A stretch of 64,000 nucleotides of DNA from Hirschia sp964351655 (GCA_964351655.1 CAYGPD010000009.1:19756-83755); one strand, 5' to 3'. Positions 17,291 to 26,070 are shown, counted from the first letter of the stretch. Notes: generated by a model not told the origin, from the letters alone. Numbers and translations: made by a program.

Positions 17291-17451
17291 AATTTCAAGT
17301 TTCAAGCTCGGCGCAACCAATGTTCATCGCTTCGCTTGAGAGACCCGTCATCGGCGCCTCTGGACTAAAGTTAGGAAGCATGAATGGGGTGTTCAAGAGA
17401 AACAAATTGGTTAATGTCAAAAAAATTGCATTCTGGTGGAGAGAAACAGAG

Positions 17452-18360
17452 ATGACTTTTAAAAATATTGTTTTAGGTGGGGCCGCTCTATTAGCACTTG
17501 TGGCATGTGAGCAGAAAGCAGCTGCGCCTGTCAGCGAAGAGGCTGTTGCGCCTACGGAAACCGTAGAAGTTGCTGAGCCGGTTATTGAAAAATCACCGAT
17601 GGAAGTGGCGCTTGCAGGCGATTGGCGTCAAGCACCAGAGCGCGATGTTTGGCGTCATCCTGCTGAAACATTAGAATTTTTTGGTGTTGAGCCTAGTGAT
17701 ACAGTTGTAGAAATTTGGCCGGGTGGTGGATGGTATACCGCTGTACTTGGTCCTTATTTGAAAGCGGGTGGCGGAAAACTGATTGCTGCATCTTTTGATC
17801 CGGCATCTTCTGATTATGCTAAAGCTGGAATTGAAAAATACACTGAAGCATTCATTTCAAAGCCTGACGTTTACGGTGACATCGAGCTAACTGTAGCATC
17901 TAAAGATTCAGATGGAATTGCCCCGGAAGGCAGTGCGGATGTCGTTCTTACTTTCCGGAATGTGCATAACTGGATGAGTAATTCATTTGCTGATAAAATG
18001 TTTAAAGATGCATTTAAAGCATTAAAACCAGGTGGTGTTCTGGGTGTTGTTGAACACCGTCTACCGTCTGCTGGTGAGCAAGACCCAACAGGCAGCAGCG
18101 GATATGTAAAAGAGGCGCTCGTGCGTCAATTTGCAGAAGAGGCGGGTTTTGAGTTTGCAGGAAGTTCAGAAATAAACGCCAATCCTGCTGATACAGCAGA
18201 TCACCCATTTGGTGTTTGGACTTTGCCGCCAGTGAGCCGAAGTGCGCCGCGTGGAGAAGAAGCATCGCCAGATTTCGATTCAGCAAAATATGCTGCAATT
18301 GGAGAATCTGACCGTATGACACTTAAATTTATCAAACCAGAGACAAGTGCTCAAGAATAG
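17452..18360 (+). CDS. Lipoprotein with class I SAM-methyltransferase-like domain (COG4798 type)
   Basis: 302 residues. MTFKNIVLGGAALLALVAC is a lipoprotein signal (lipobox LVAC). It is followed by an Ala/Glu/Val linker and a Rossmann-like domain from about residue 60: VVEIWPGGGWYTAVLGPYL replaces the usual DxGxGxG motif, and VLTFRNVHNW, ALKPGGVLGVVEHR and FEFAGSSEINANPADTADHP follow. This matches the predicted methyltransferase family COG4798, whose exported members have no known substrate. SAM supply outside the cytoplasm is a puzzle, so the activity is uncertain. GGTGGAGAG precedes ATG 17452, which excludes the longer frame from 17173. Confidence 0.82.
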   Translation: MTFKNIVLGGAALLALVACEQKAAAPVSEEAVAPTETVEVAEPVIEKSPMEVALAGDWRQAPERDVWRHPAETLEFFGVEPSDTVVEIWPGGGWYTAVLGPYLKAGGGKLIAASFDPASSDYAKAGIEKYTEAFISKPDVYGDIELTVASKDSDGIAPEGSADVVLTFRNVHNWMSNSFADKMFKDAFKALKPGGVLGVVEHRLPSAGEQDPTGSSGYVKEALVRQFAEEAGFEFAGSSEINANPADTADHPFGVWTLPPVSRSAPRGEEASPDFDSAKYAAIGESDRMTLKFIKPETSAQE

Positions 18361-18382
18361 GGTTTAATACACTCCCATGAGG

Positions 18383-18412
18383 AGCAGCCGTCTGTACCTA
18401 CAGGCGGCTGTT
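18383..18412 (+). terminator. Candidate terminator hairpin
   Basis: CAGCCGTCTGTA and TACAGGCGGCTG form a stem of about 12 pairs with one G-U, only 25 bp after the methyltransferase-like gene. Only a short T-rich stretch follows, so termination may be incomplete. Confidence 0.5.
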
Positions 18413-18453
18413 CGTGGAAGGCTGTTAGCGAGCCGCAGTGGGAGGGTAGTTTG

Positions 18454-19329
18454 ATGTCGCAAGCGATTAAACTTATTTTGGCTGGACTTTGTCTAGTGAT
18501 TATAGGGTGTTCTCAGTCTGATGAGGTGGGATCTCCACCACCGCCACCACCACCGCCTCCCGCAGCGCCTGCACCCTTGCCTCCTCCTATGATGGAGCTA
18601 CCAGATTCAACAGAAGATGAGCAGGCTTTTGAAGAAGCGGTGTCTTTAGAAATTGTGACCGATTTTCTGATGGCTGATCAGGATTTCAAGCCCAATAAAG
18701 GTGATTTGCCGATTGGCCTTGTGCTGTTCGACAGAGGGGAAGAGTTAAAAAACGCAGTTATTTGTGATGCTTACACGAAAGAATTGCGGACTTATTCAGA
18801 TGCCGTCATCGATTCTTCCGATCAAGACTTCTTTGTCACATACTGGTTGTTGAAAGACCAACCGGCTCACTTTTCCAGTTGTGATGCGTTGCGCCAGTCT
18901 TATGATTATGACCGCGCGGCAGCAATTAAAGCTGAATATGGATTGAGTGATACGGCAGGTCCGGTGTTTTTGGCGGTCGATTCGGATGGCAATAGTGTGT
19001 TCTTAGATCTGTCTGCTGCCAGTCTGGAAGCTACGCGCTCCGCTGTTGATCAGTGGCTGGTGTTAGCGTTGGAGGCGTCAGCGGAGACGGAGGTTCAAGA
19101 GGCGATGGCGGATGATGAGCCTATGGAGTCTGTCAATGCAGATCGGGATGCGACCACGCCAAATGTGTCATCTCGTTTCTCATTAGCGTCGTTTTCAACG
19201 GGAATGAAGGCAAAGTTTTTGACAGATGGGAATGCGACCGTCAGTGAAACGAAAAAAGGGGGGGCTACTTTATTTGCGTATACCGATTCTGGAACTGGCT
19301 ATCGTATTGGATCAACGCTGCGTTTTTAG
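18454..19329 (+). CDS. Lipoprotein with polyproline linker, unknown function
   Basis: 291 residues. A lipoprotein signal with lipobox IIGC is followed directly by a run of nine prolines and a Pro/Ala spacer (about residues 30-48), as expected for a tether from the membrane through the envelope. The remaining globular part (about 60-215) contains four acidic segments and two Cys (VICDAY, SSCDAL). It has no family that I recognise. GGAGGG is seven bases before ATG 18454. Confidence 0.72.
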   Translation: MSQAIKLILAGLCLVIIGCSQSDEVGSPPPPPPPPPAAPAPLPPPMMELPDSTEDEQAFEEAVSLEIVTDFLMADQDFKPNKGDLPIGLVLFDRGEELKNAVICDAYTKELRTYSDAVIDSSDQDFFVTYWLLKDQPAHFSSCDALRQSYDYDRAAAIKAEYGLSDTAGPVFLAVDSDGNSVFLDLSAASLEATRSAVDQWLVLALEASAETEVQEAMADDEPMESVNADRDATTPNVSSRFSLASFSTGMKAKFLTDGNATVSETKKGGATLFAYTDSGTGYRIGSTLRF

Positions 19330-19459
19330 TAAAAAAGGGGGTTTCCCTTTCCTATGGGAAATCGGTTAAGTACACTGTTGAGATGCCATTACGAATAGTA
19401 TTTAAGTGATGGTTCCCAAATGACATTTATACCTCGGTTTGAGGAAGGATTATACGATT

Positions 19460-19762
19460 ATGGATTTGAAAGAAATTACTGCCAAGATTTCTGAAGTTGT
19501 TTCCTCGGGTGCCGATTTCGACAACACAGTGAAGTTTGACTTTGGTGATGAAGGTAAGCTTTTCATTGATGGCGCGAACAACGCCGTATCAAACGATGAC
19601 AATGAAGCAGATGCAGTTATCGCAGTTGACTTCGAAGACTTTAAGAAATTGGCCCAAGGTCAAATGGACCCAATGATGGCTTTCATGCAAGGCAAGCTAA
19701 AAGTAGCGGGCGACATGGGCGTGGCTATGAAGCTTCAAGGCTTATTTTCAAGCATGAGCTAA
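19460..19762 (+). CDS. SCP2 sterol-binding-domain protein
   Basis: 100 residues comprising a single SCP2 fold: FDFGDEGKLFIDGA, DAVIAVDFEDFKKLAQGQMDPMMAFMQGKLKVAGDMGVAMKLQGLF. The ending with the conserved MxxFMxGKLKVxGD block is diagnostic. These proteins bind acyl chains or hydrophobic ligands in a tunnel. GAGGAAGGA precedes ATG 19460. The ligand is unknown. Confidence 0.93.
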   Translation: MDLKEITAKISEVVSSGADFDNTVKFDFGDEGKLFIDGANNAVSNDDNEADAVIAVDFEDFKKLAQGQMDPMMAFMQGKLKVAGDMGVAMKLQGLFSSMS

Positions 19763-19782
19763 GCACTTTTTAGCGAATAGAT

Positions 19783-19818
19783 TAATACCCTCGATGCGTG
19801 CTGTGTCGGGGGTATTTT
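19783..19818 (+). terminator. Rho-independent terminator after SCP2 gene
   Basis: ATACCCTCGATG... pairs with ...TGTCGGGGGTAT, followed by a T-run, about 20 bp past the stop. Confidence 0.75.
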
Positions 19819-19890
19819 TATGTTGTAGTAAAACTTTTAGGAATGCGTGCCATAGTATGCATATTCAGTTTGAATTGGAGGCGATGGCAT

Positions 19891-20820
19891 ATGGGCGATT
19901 TTGTTGCGATTGTGAATAATCCAGCCCCTGAATTCATAGAAGTATTTCATTTCCAAGATGCCAGTCAAAACCTGATGCGCGGTATGTTTGCGCGTCCAAG
20001 TTCTAAGTTTAAGCAATCAAGAGGCACAGTAATTGTGTGCCCTGGGCGTTCTGAATTTATTGAAAAATATTTTGAAGTTGCACGCGATATGCAATCGCGT
20101 GGTTTTGGAGTTGTGATCTTTGATTGGCCAGGTCAGGGGTTATCATATCGATCCCTAAAAGACCCATTGGCTGGATATATCGATGATTTTGACACATATG
20201 TGCATTCCTTGCGTCTCGGGTTGAACGCAATTGAAGATAAGCTGACGGGACCGCTGTTACTATTGGCACATTCGATGGGGGGCGCAATTGCATTGGAGGC
20301 CTTACGTCAGCAGGCAATTGAAGTTGAAGCGGCAGCATTTAGCGCGCCAATGTGGGGGTTAAAAATATCGCCTTTCACACATCCGGTTATTGACATTATG
20401 AATATGTTGGGACGCGGAAATAAGATTGTGTCTCGTCATATAATGGATGAAAAATTTGAAGGAAATATCGTTACGCACGATGAGGTCAGATGGCAAATCC
20501 AACATAGTCTCACAGCTGCAAATCCAAATTTGACACTCGGGTCTGTCACATGGGGGTGGGTGAAAGAGGCGTTGAATGTGTCCAAAGGGTTCATGCGCGA
20601 GGGTGTGCTGGATCATATAACGATGCCAATTTTAGTCGCATCAGCCCAAAATGAAGCGTTGGTAGACAATAAAAGGCATCGCGTATTAGCAGGACGATTG
20701 AAGGGCGCGCAACATATAGAAATCGTTGGGGCTAACCATGAGTTATTAATGGAGACGAACCCCAAACGAGATCAGTTTTTCGTAGCTTTTGACAAAATGT
20801 TGGATAGGGCGGGCATTTAA
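19891..20820 (+). CDS. Alpha/beta hydrolase, serine-aminopeptidase/monoacylglycerol-lipase type
   Basis: 309 residues. An S33/Hydrolase_4 fold with CPGRSEFIEKYFEVARDMQSRGFGVV, then FDWPGQGLS, the nucleophile elbow AHSMGG (Ser near residue 129), an acidic residue in the QNEALVDN loop and the His in GANHELLME. It probably hydrolyses lysophospholipid or monoglyceride esters, as PldB-like relatives do. ATG 19891 is preferred because TTGGAGG lies about ten bases ahead of it. Confidence 0.88.
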   Translation: MGDFVAIVNNPAPEFIEVFHFQDASQNLMRGMFARPSSKFKQSRGTVIVCPGRSEFIEKYFEVARDMQSRGFGVVIFDWPGQGLSYRSLKDPLAGYIDDFDTYVHSLRLGLNAIEDKLTGPLLLLAHSMGGAIALEALRQQAIEVEAAAFSAPMWGLKISPFTHPVIDIMNMLGRGNKIVSRHIMDEKFEGNIVTHDEVRWQIQHSLTAANPNLTLGSVTWGWVKEALNVSKGFMREGVLDHITMPILVASAQNEALVDNKRHRVLAGRLKGAQHIEIVGANHELLMETNPKRDQFFVAFDKMLDRAGI

Positions 20821-20827
20821 AGTGCAG

Positions 20828-21661
20828 TTATCCGCAATCAAATGCTCGTGCTGATCTTCTCAGCGAGATAAGTGCCTCATCTAAAATATCTTGGTTTGCA
20901 GCGGCCACGATCTGCCCCCCCAATGTGGCAGGACGCCCGCACCAGTCAGTAACCACACCACCAGCATTCTCTATGACAGGTATAAGCGCAGCGACATCAT
21001 AAGGCTGCAAGCCCGCTTCTGCGACCATATCCATTGTGCCAGCTGCGACCCTTGCATAAGCGTAAGCATCCAATCCGTACCGCGTTAATTTGGCGGTTGC
21101 GCGTAAATGCTCAAAGGCACCGCGTTCAGGAGGGGTAAAGATAAAATAGTCGGTTGTCGCGAGAATTGCATCTGTTAGTTTTTTGCAAGGACGTGTCTTG
21201 AGATTGTGTTTTTTGCCTTCAGAATCAATCATATATGATCCTGATGGTGTGCCAACATAACGCTCTTTTAGGTAAGCTTGATCAATAACACCAATGATGG
21301 ATTTGTTGTCGCGAACAAGTCCAATGAGTGTCGTCCATACAGGAAGGCCAGACATAAATGCGCGCGTGCCATCAATTGGATCAAGATACCATGTCCATCC
21401 GGATGTACCTGATTTTTCACCATATTCTTCGCCCATAATCGCATCATCTGGGCGTTCAGCATCAATGATTTCGCGAATAGCGCGTTCGGCGGCTTTGTCA
21501 GCTAAGGTGACAGGATCAAATCCTGAATGTGCTTTGTTATCCGCTATTGAGCCTTCACCTCGGAAAAGTGGCAATATTGCTTTTCCTGCAGCGTCTGCAA
21601 GACGTTCTGCAAATAGCGTGAGTTCCTGAATTTCGGCGGAATTTTTTGTAGTATCGCTCAT
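20828..21661 (-). CDS. Inositol-monophosphatase-family phosphatase, HisN-like histidinol-phosphatase
   Basis: 277 residues with all metal-binding motifs of the family: GEEYGEKSG (about residue 73), WYLDPIDGTRAFMSGLPVW (about 90) and YDVAALIPVIENAGGVVTDWCG (about 219). The ArgAla-Phe after DPIDGT and overall similarity favour the HisN branch (L-histidinol-phosphate phosphatase, histidine synthesis) over SuhB, which is a separate gene at 34580. ATG 21661 gives the standard length. It converges with the hydrolase gene, seven bases apart. Confidence 0.85.
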   Translation of the reverse strand: MSDTTKNSAEIQELTLFAERLADAAGKAILPLFRGEGSIADNKAHSGFDPVTLADKAAERAIREIIDAERPDDAIMGEEYGEKSGTSGWTWYLDPIDGTRAFMSGLPVWTTLIGLVRDNKSIIGVIDQAYLKERYVGTPSGSYMIDSEGKKHNLKTRPCKKLTDAILATTDYFIFTPPERGAFEHLRATAKLTRYGLDAYAYARVAAGTMDMVAEAGLQPYDVAALIPVIENAGGVVTDWCGRPATLGGQIVAAANQDILDEALISLRRSARAFDCG

Positions 21662-21845
21662 GTCGGTGAAGATGCCGAGAGCTGCGCCTTTTTGCAAGCG
21701 CTTATTCACTATAATGATTGTGATATTTGCTAAGTATGTGTCGGGATATCTAAATATTATGATTTGCAATCAATCGATACCCGCATTGCGGGCTAGCCTA
21801 AGCTGCCCGCAGAATATTTAGGTCGAGTGTTTTGATTAACGCTGG

Positions 21846-22244
21846 TTATGCAGCGCCTTGGTCATTGCTGTCTTCTTCTAGAGCTTTTGCAAGATCGAGA
21901 AGTCGACGACGAGGACGTTCACTAAGGCGGTAGTAAGCGCGCACTAGCTCAAGTGTTTCTTTTTGTGAAAGAACGTCACCTGAGATTGTGTCTTGTCCAT
22001 CATTGGCGGCAGCTTGTTTGCCATCTGGCGCAAGTCCATCAAAGAAATAGCTCACATTTACAGTCAGAGCGTTTGCAAGGTCGAAAAGGCGACTTGCTGT
22101 AATGCGGTTTGCACCACATTCGTATTTTTGAATTTGTTGGAAACGAACACCAATTTCGGAGGCGAGATCTTGCTGAGTCATCCCCAGAAGACGGCGTCTG
22201 CGACGAAGGCGCTTTCCTACATATATATCTACATCTGTTGCCAT
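21846..22244 (-). CDS. XRE-type HTH regulator, PhrR/PraR-like
   Basis: 132 residues. It begins DVDIYVGKRLRRRRRLLGMTQQDLASEIGVRFQQIQKYECGANRITASRLFDLANAL, a Cro/CI helix-turn-helix (about residues 18-72) that is strongly conserved in alphaproteobacterial PhrR/PraR/AldR-like regulators. A C-terminal helix with ETLELVRAYYRLSERPRRRLLDLAKALE follows. Relatives affect quorum sensing, biofilm or acid response. ATG 22244 gives the family start. The gene is preceded by a long intergenic region that should hold its promoter. Confidence 0.88.
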   Translation of the reverse strand: MATDVDIYVGKRLRRRRRLLGMTQQDLASEIGVRFQQIQKYECGANRITASRLFDLANALTVNVSYFFDGLAPDGKQAAANDGQDTISGDVLSQKETLELVRAYYRLSERPRRRLLDLAKALEEDSNDQGAA

Positions 22245-22621
22245 TTTATACACTCCAACCATGCGAGCACGACTTGGCATCGTACCAATTAAAGACCTGT
22301 CGGGGTGTACTGAGCAATCTGCGGGCCAGTTGGAGGTATTCGTCTAAATAAAATGCAATGTTGGAAATTTTAACTATAGAGTGTGGGGTCGGGAAAATGA
22401 ATATGCCTAAGTGGTGGGCAACAAAATCATGTTTGCTGATCAATTAGGCGAATTTCAAAAATATTGAAATTCAAACATTGTTGAATTTGCAAAAGGCATA
22501 TCAAAACGTTTTAATGAACTTGCTGGCGTTCGCGCCGCAACGTTCTGATTGTCGGAACGTTTCCTCCCTATTTAAACTTGGCCACACCTTTGGGTGTGGC
22601 CGTTTCTTTTAGGGTAAGATT
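22245..22621. other. 377-bp intergenic region with inverted repeats
   Basis: It contains no coding frame that I can support. It holds a perfect 9-bp inverted repeat GAATTTCAA/TTGAAATTC (22450-22458 and 22464-22472), a second pair AACGTTC/GAACGTT (22539-22545 and 22555-22561), and a plus-strand terminator (22580-22610) that no annotated gene uses. The right part is treated as a candidate small RNA. Confidence 0.6.
22500..22612 (+). ncRNA. Candidate small RNA ending in an orphan terminator
   Basis: Reading rightwards: a hairpin from AACGTTC/GAACGTT (22539-22561), then a single-stranded TTTCCTCCCTATTTAAA, then a nine-pair terminator GGCCACACC/GGTGTGGCC (22580-22601) followed by GTTTCTTTT. Flanking genes both lie on the minus strand, so the plus-strand U-run serves neither. 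An unpaired CCUCCC between two hairpins can pair with Shine-Dalgarno sequences, as in known alphaproteobacterial trans-acting sRNAs. The 5' end is a guess; no promoter is evident. The hairpin may simply be a bidirectional terminator of the next gene. Confidence 0.4.
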
Positions 22622-23539
22622 TTACGCAATTGCTGGCCGTTGTGGTGCATTATTGGTTGCCCATTCACTAACCGATTCAAAAATAGCATTGATATCTTTT
22701 TTCAAGTTCTCAGCATTGGACGATAAAATCACATTGTGTTCGTCTAGATAGAGTTTCCTGTTTATTTCTATTTGAATGGCATGGCGTTGCTTTTCAGGGC
22801 GTCCCTGAGATTGGGTAATAAAGCCGCCTGCATAAGGGCGGTTTCTTACAACTGAGTATCCACGCGTGATAAAAGCTTGCTCTATCAGGTTTGTGAAATC
22901 GGAATTGCATGCTGCGCCAAACCTATCACCCAGAACGATGTCGGGAAAAGATGCTCCATGTTCACTTTGTGACGGCATAGAATGACAATCGACCAGAAAT
23001 GAAACACCAAACGCTTTACGCGTGCTGTCAATGAGTGTGTCCAGCGCTTTATGGTAGGGTATGTAAACTGTTTTAAGCCTCTTCTTGACCTCATCGGGAG
23101 TGAGTTTTCGTCCATAGATCGATGATCCAGAGAATGCGACGCGGGGAATACACCCCAATCCCGCTTGTACACGAGGGGTACGATTGGGACGTGGAGATTT
23201 TAGAGGGGGATCGATAATGTGGGCATCGAGTTCATTTGCCGCACGATTTAAGTCTAAACATGCTCGGCTAACGAGCGCGCGCAATAATGGGGAGCCCCAT
23301 TGCGGCGTATCAGAGAAGAGATAATCAACATATGCATCTTCAACGCGGCGCAAGTCCATCGGGTCGGCAATACATGCACTAAAAAATATACGTGGATAGG
23401 CGCGTCCAGAATGGGGAGATGCAAACACGACAGGGGAGGTTTGAGTTTTGGGGTGTGTAATTGCAAAACTGTCCTCGCCATCATGTAGGATTTGGCGCGT
23501 ATTTAATTCTTCAAGCGTATTGGGGATATTACCATGCAT
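22622..23539 (-). CDS. N-formylglutamate amidohydrolase family protein
   Basis: 305 residues of the FGase family: VVFASPHSGRAYP (zinc/active-site HSG), RVEDAYVDYLF, LDLNRAANELD, YHKALDTLID, LVDCHSMPS (metal ligand) and IQIEINRKLYLDE near the end. These enzymes hydrolyse N-formylglutamate or related N-acyl amino acids. In many alphaproteobacteria a paralogue lies next to cpdR without any histidine-use genes, as here, and its true substrate is uncertain. ATG 23539 is preferred to the TTG at 23575. It is divergent from cpdR. Confidence 0.87.
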   Translation of the reverse strand: MHGNIPNTLEELNTRQILHDGEDSFAITHPKTQTSPVVFASPHSGRAYPRIFFSACIADPMDLRRVEDAYVDYLFSDTPQWGSPLLRALVSRACLDLNRAANELDAHIIDPPLKSPRPNRTPRVQAGLGCIPRVAFSGSSIYGRKLTPDEVKKRLKTVYIPYHKALDTLIDSTRKAFGVSFLVDCHSMPSQSEHGASFPDIVLGDRFGAACNSDFTNLIEQAFITRGYSVVRNRPYAGGFITQSQGRPEKQRHAIQIEINRKLYLDEHNVILSSNAENLKKDINAIFESVSEWATNNAPQRPAIA

Positions 23540-23679
23540 GGCGTTGATATAATCCTTGACGTAAGGAGAAGGCAATCAAACTTATTAAGGAAGTTGCGAT
23601 TGAATGTTCATTGGAACTTTACTCAAATGTGAGAAGTTTGCTAAAGTCGATTTATAGTGGTGTGGTGAGACAGGACAAT

Positions 23680-24039
23680 ATGGCTAAAATTATTCTTGCA
23701 GAAGACGATAACAGCCTGCGTGGTTTTCTCGTAAATGCACTCAAAAAAGCAGGACACATCGTCAAAGATTTTGATGATGGTGAAACAGCGCTAGAAGCGC
23801 TGCAGGATGAAGTGTTTGACCTTCTTCTAACCGACATCGTGATGCCTGGTCTTGATGGGATTGAACTTGCGCGTAAAGCTGCGGAGCTAGATCCAGCGAT
23901 GAAGATTGTTTTTATCACAGGTTTTGCGGCTGTTGCTCTATCCAATGGAAGTTCTACGCCAGCAGGTGCAAAAGTGCTTTCTAAACCTTTCCACTTGCGT
24001 GAATTGGTGGATGAAGTTGAGCGAGTGATGGCAGCTTAA
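23680..24039 (+). CDS. cpdR: Single-domain response regulator CpdR
   Basis: 119 residues, a lone receiver domain. Acidic pocket DD at residues 9-10, phospho-acceptor Asp in LLLTDIVMPGLDGIELAR (about residue 52), the switch Thr in FITGFAAVAL and Lys in LSKPFHLRELV. The FITGFAAVAL and AKVLSKPFHLR blocks are characteristic of CpdR. In Caulobacter, unphosphorylated CpdR primes ClpXP for degradation of PdeA, McpA and, with RcdA and PopA, CtrA. Phosphorylation by the CckA-ChpT relay turns it off. ATG 23680 gives the usual length. The gene is divergent from the FGase gene, a conserved neighbour. Confidence 0.92.
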   Translation: MAKIILAEDDNSLRGFLVNALKKAGHIVKDFDDGETALEALQDEVFDLLLTDIVMPGLDGIELARKAAELDPAMKIVFITGFAAVALSNGSSTPAGAKVLSKPFHLRELVDEVERVMAA

Positions 24040-24099
24040 AGCGCGCTAGTGGATAAGTATGGGCTTGGCGAAAGCCAGAATTCATGCTCTTAGGCTGAT

Positions 24100-25284
24100 A
24101 TGTCTTCACAAAATTACGATATTATTGTTCTTGGCGCAGGTGCGGCGGGGCTCTTTAGTGCTATTCAAGCAGGAAAACGTGGGCGTTCAGTTTGCGTGAT
24201 TGACCATGCGAAAAAGCCAGCGGAAAAAGTGCGAATTTCTGGCGGTGGGAGATGTAATTTCACGAACGTGAATACGCATCCTTCGCGGTTTATTTCGCAG
24301 AACCCGCACTTTTGTAAATCAGCCCTCAAACAATATACCCAGCATGATTTTATAGCGCGTGTTGAAGAGCAGGGTATTGCCTATCACGAAAAAGCTTTGG
24401 GTCAGCTGTTTTGTGATGAAAGCGCAAACGACATCATTCAAATGTTGTTGGATGATTGTATGTTTAACAATGTAGATATCATGTTAAGCACTGATATTCA
24501 TAAAGTTTCTAAGCGTGATACCGAATTTTTAGTGCAGACTAGTGCAGGCAATATGCATTGTGATTCATTGATTGTCGCGACAGGTGGATTGTCCATTCCT
24601 AAAATGGGGGCCACACCTTTTGCATATGAATTAGCAAAACAATTTGGCCTAAATATAATTGATCCAAGACCGGGTTTGGTGCCGTTTATGTTTGGTGGTG
24701 AATTGCTTGCGGGTATGTCTGAACTATCAGGTGTGTCTGTAAACGGACGCGTGGATACAGGGCAAATAGCGTTTGATGAGGCGCTTCTGTTTACCCATAG
24801 GGGGCTGTCTGGTCCTGCTGTGCTACAAGCCTCCTCCTACTGGTTCCCCGGTAATGAGATAGAGGTGGACCTAGCCTGCAAAGTGGATGCTTTGGCAGCG
24901 CTCAAAAAAGGACGTGAAGAGGCTCCCAAGAAAAAACTTGCGAGTATTCTTGAGACATTTTTACCATCGCGTTTGGCGCAAACGATCTCAGAAGAAACCT
25001 TTCCTGATATTCGTATTGCTGATTTGTCCAACGCAAAATTGGAAGAGGTGTCTAAACGTATCAAGCATTGGCGATTGAAGCCGGTAGGAACTGAAGGCTA
25101 TCGAACTGCTGAAGTGACGATTGGGGGGATTGATACAAATGATTTATCGTCCAAGACGATGGAAGCTAAGGACGTACCTGGATTGTTTTTCATAGGTGAG
25201 GCTGTTGATGTCACCGGTTGGCTTGGCGGGTATAATTTCCAGTGGGCATGGTCGTCAGGATATGTAGCGGGGCGAAACGCATAA
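24100..25284 (+). CDS. HI0933/YhiN-family flavoprotein
   Basis: 394 residues. The FAD-binding dinucleotide fold is at the N-terminus (DIIVLGAGAAGLFSAIQAGKRGRSVCVID), followed by the family signature KVRISGGGRCNFTN near residue 45. The C-terminus has VPGLFFIGEAVDVTGWLGGYNFQWAWSSG. It is a predicted NAD(P)/FAD oxidoreductase of unknown substrate that is common in bacteria. It follows cpdR by 60 bp but has no known link with it. Confidence 0.92.
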   Translation: MSSQNYDIIVLGAGAAGLFSAIQAGKRGRSVCVIDHAKKPAEKVRISGGGRCNFTNVNTHPSRFISQNPHFCKSALKQYTQHDFIARVEEQGIAYHEKALGQLFCDESANDIIQMLLDDCMFNNVDIMLSTDIHKVSKRDTEFLVQTSAGNMHCDSLIVATGGLSIPKMGATPFAYELAKQFGLNIIDPRPGLVPFMFGGELLAGMSELSGVSVNGRVDTGQIAFDEALLFTHRGLSGPAVLQASSYWFPGNEIEVDLACKVDALAALKKGREEAPKKKLASILETFLPSRLAQTISEETFPDIRIADLSNAKLEEVSKRIKHWRLKPVGTEGYRTAEVTIGGIDTNDLSSKTMEAKDVPGLFFIGEAVDVTGWLGGYNFQWAWSSGYVAGRNA

Positions 25285-25304
25285 TATTCCATTGCGCACT
25301 ATGA

Positions 25305-25631
25305 TTAGTGAGTGCGTTCTAAATGAGCTGATAGTGATTCAATACGTCCAGCGGCGTCACTCAATGCTTTAGCAGCGCGGTTTTCAATGGCCGTAATACG
25401 GTCATCCAGTGATTTTACCCCGTTGTTTTGTTCGGTTTCGTCTAATTCATCAAGGAGTGATAAGGCACATGCTAGGAAGAGGCGCTCAACGCCGATATCA
25501 CCCATTGCATCAATCATCGTTTGAACACGACTATCTAAGCGATTGCCTAATTCCTGTAGGTGTTTTTCTTGTCCTACTTCGCAAGATACGACATAGCGCT
25601 TTTTGTTTATAATTAATTCTGCTTTGCTCAT
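25305..25631 (-). CDS. zapA: Cell division protein ZapA
   Basis: 108 residues. The ZapA fold starts AELIINKKRYVVSCEVGQEKHLQELGNRLDSRVQTMI and continues with VERLFLACALSLLDELDE, then a C-terminal coiled coil. ZapA bundles FtsZ protofilaments at the division site. It is adjacent to the DUF4164 gene on the same strand, as in many alphaproteobacteria where the two proteins act as a ZapA/ZauP-like pair (the latter name is by analogy). Confidence 0.93.
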   Translation of the reverse strand: MSKAELIINKKRYVVSCEVGQEKHLQELGNRLDSRVQTMIDAMGDIGVERLFLACALSLLDELDETEQNNGVKSLDDRITAIENRAAKALSDAAGRIESLSAHLERTH

Positions 25632-25683
25632 TTGTAATCACCCCTAAATAGGTTTGGGATTTTCTCCGCCTCACATCCCCATG

Positions 25684-25980
25684 TTAGACTTTTCCCAAAG
25701 CCTCCCTTACTTCTTTAATGGCAGCCCCAAGAGCTGTTGAAGCTTCATCCGCGAGCATTTGTAATTCGCGTTCACGCGCGCGCGCGTTATCGAGGTCTAA
25801 CGCTAAGCGTGCACGATCTCGGCGAAGCGCTTCAGCTTCCCGTTCGGCTGGCTTGGATGCCTCTAGCCGTTCTGTAACGCGTTCGATATTTGCAGTAAGC
25901 GATTTTACAGCTCTATTTAGACGTAATTCCGCTTGCTCTAAAATATCTAAGCTTTGACTATCAAAGTTTTGGTCATTCAT
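25684..25980 (-). CDS. DUF4164 coiled-coil protein upstream of zapA
   Basis: 98 residues, almost entirely predicted coiled coil: Leu-zipper-like LDILEQAELRLNRAVKSLTANIERV, then EREAEALRRDRARLALDLDNARARERELQ. Gene order and composition match the DUF4164 proteins found next to zapA in alphaproteobacteria. In Caulobacter the equivalent gene product (ZauP) interacts with ZapA and stimulates its binding to FtsZ. Assignment by context and composition. Confidence 0.82.
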   Translation of the reverse strand: MNDQNFDSQSLDILEQAELRLNRAVKSLTANIERVTERLEASKPAEREAEALRRDRARLALDLDNARARERELQMLADEASTALGAAIKEVREALGKV

Positions 25981-26070
25981 ATTAACTATTTTGCGTCACT
26001 AAGCACTTGGACGCAATGAAATTTTTTCTTCCCAACAAATCATCTGAGTATCGATGGTAAAGGTACCCAT

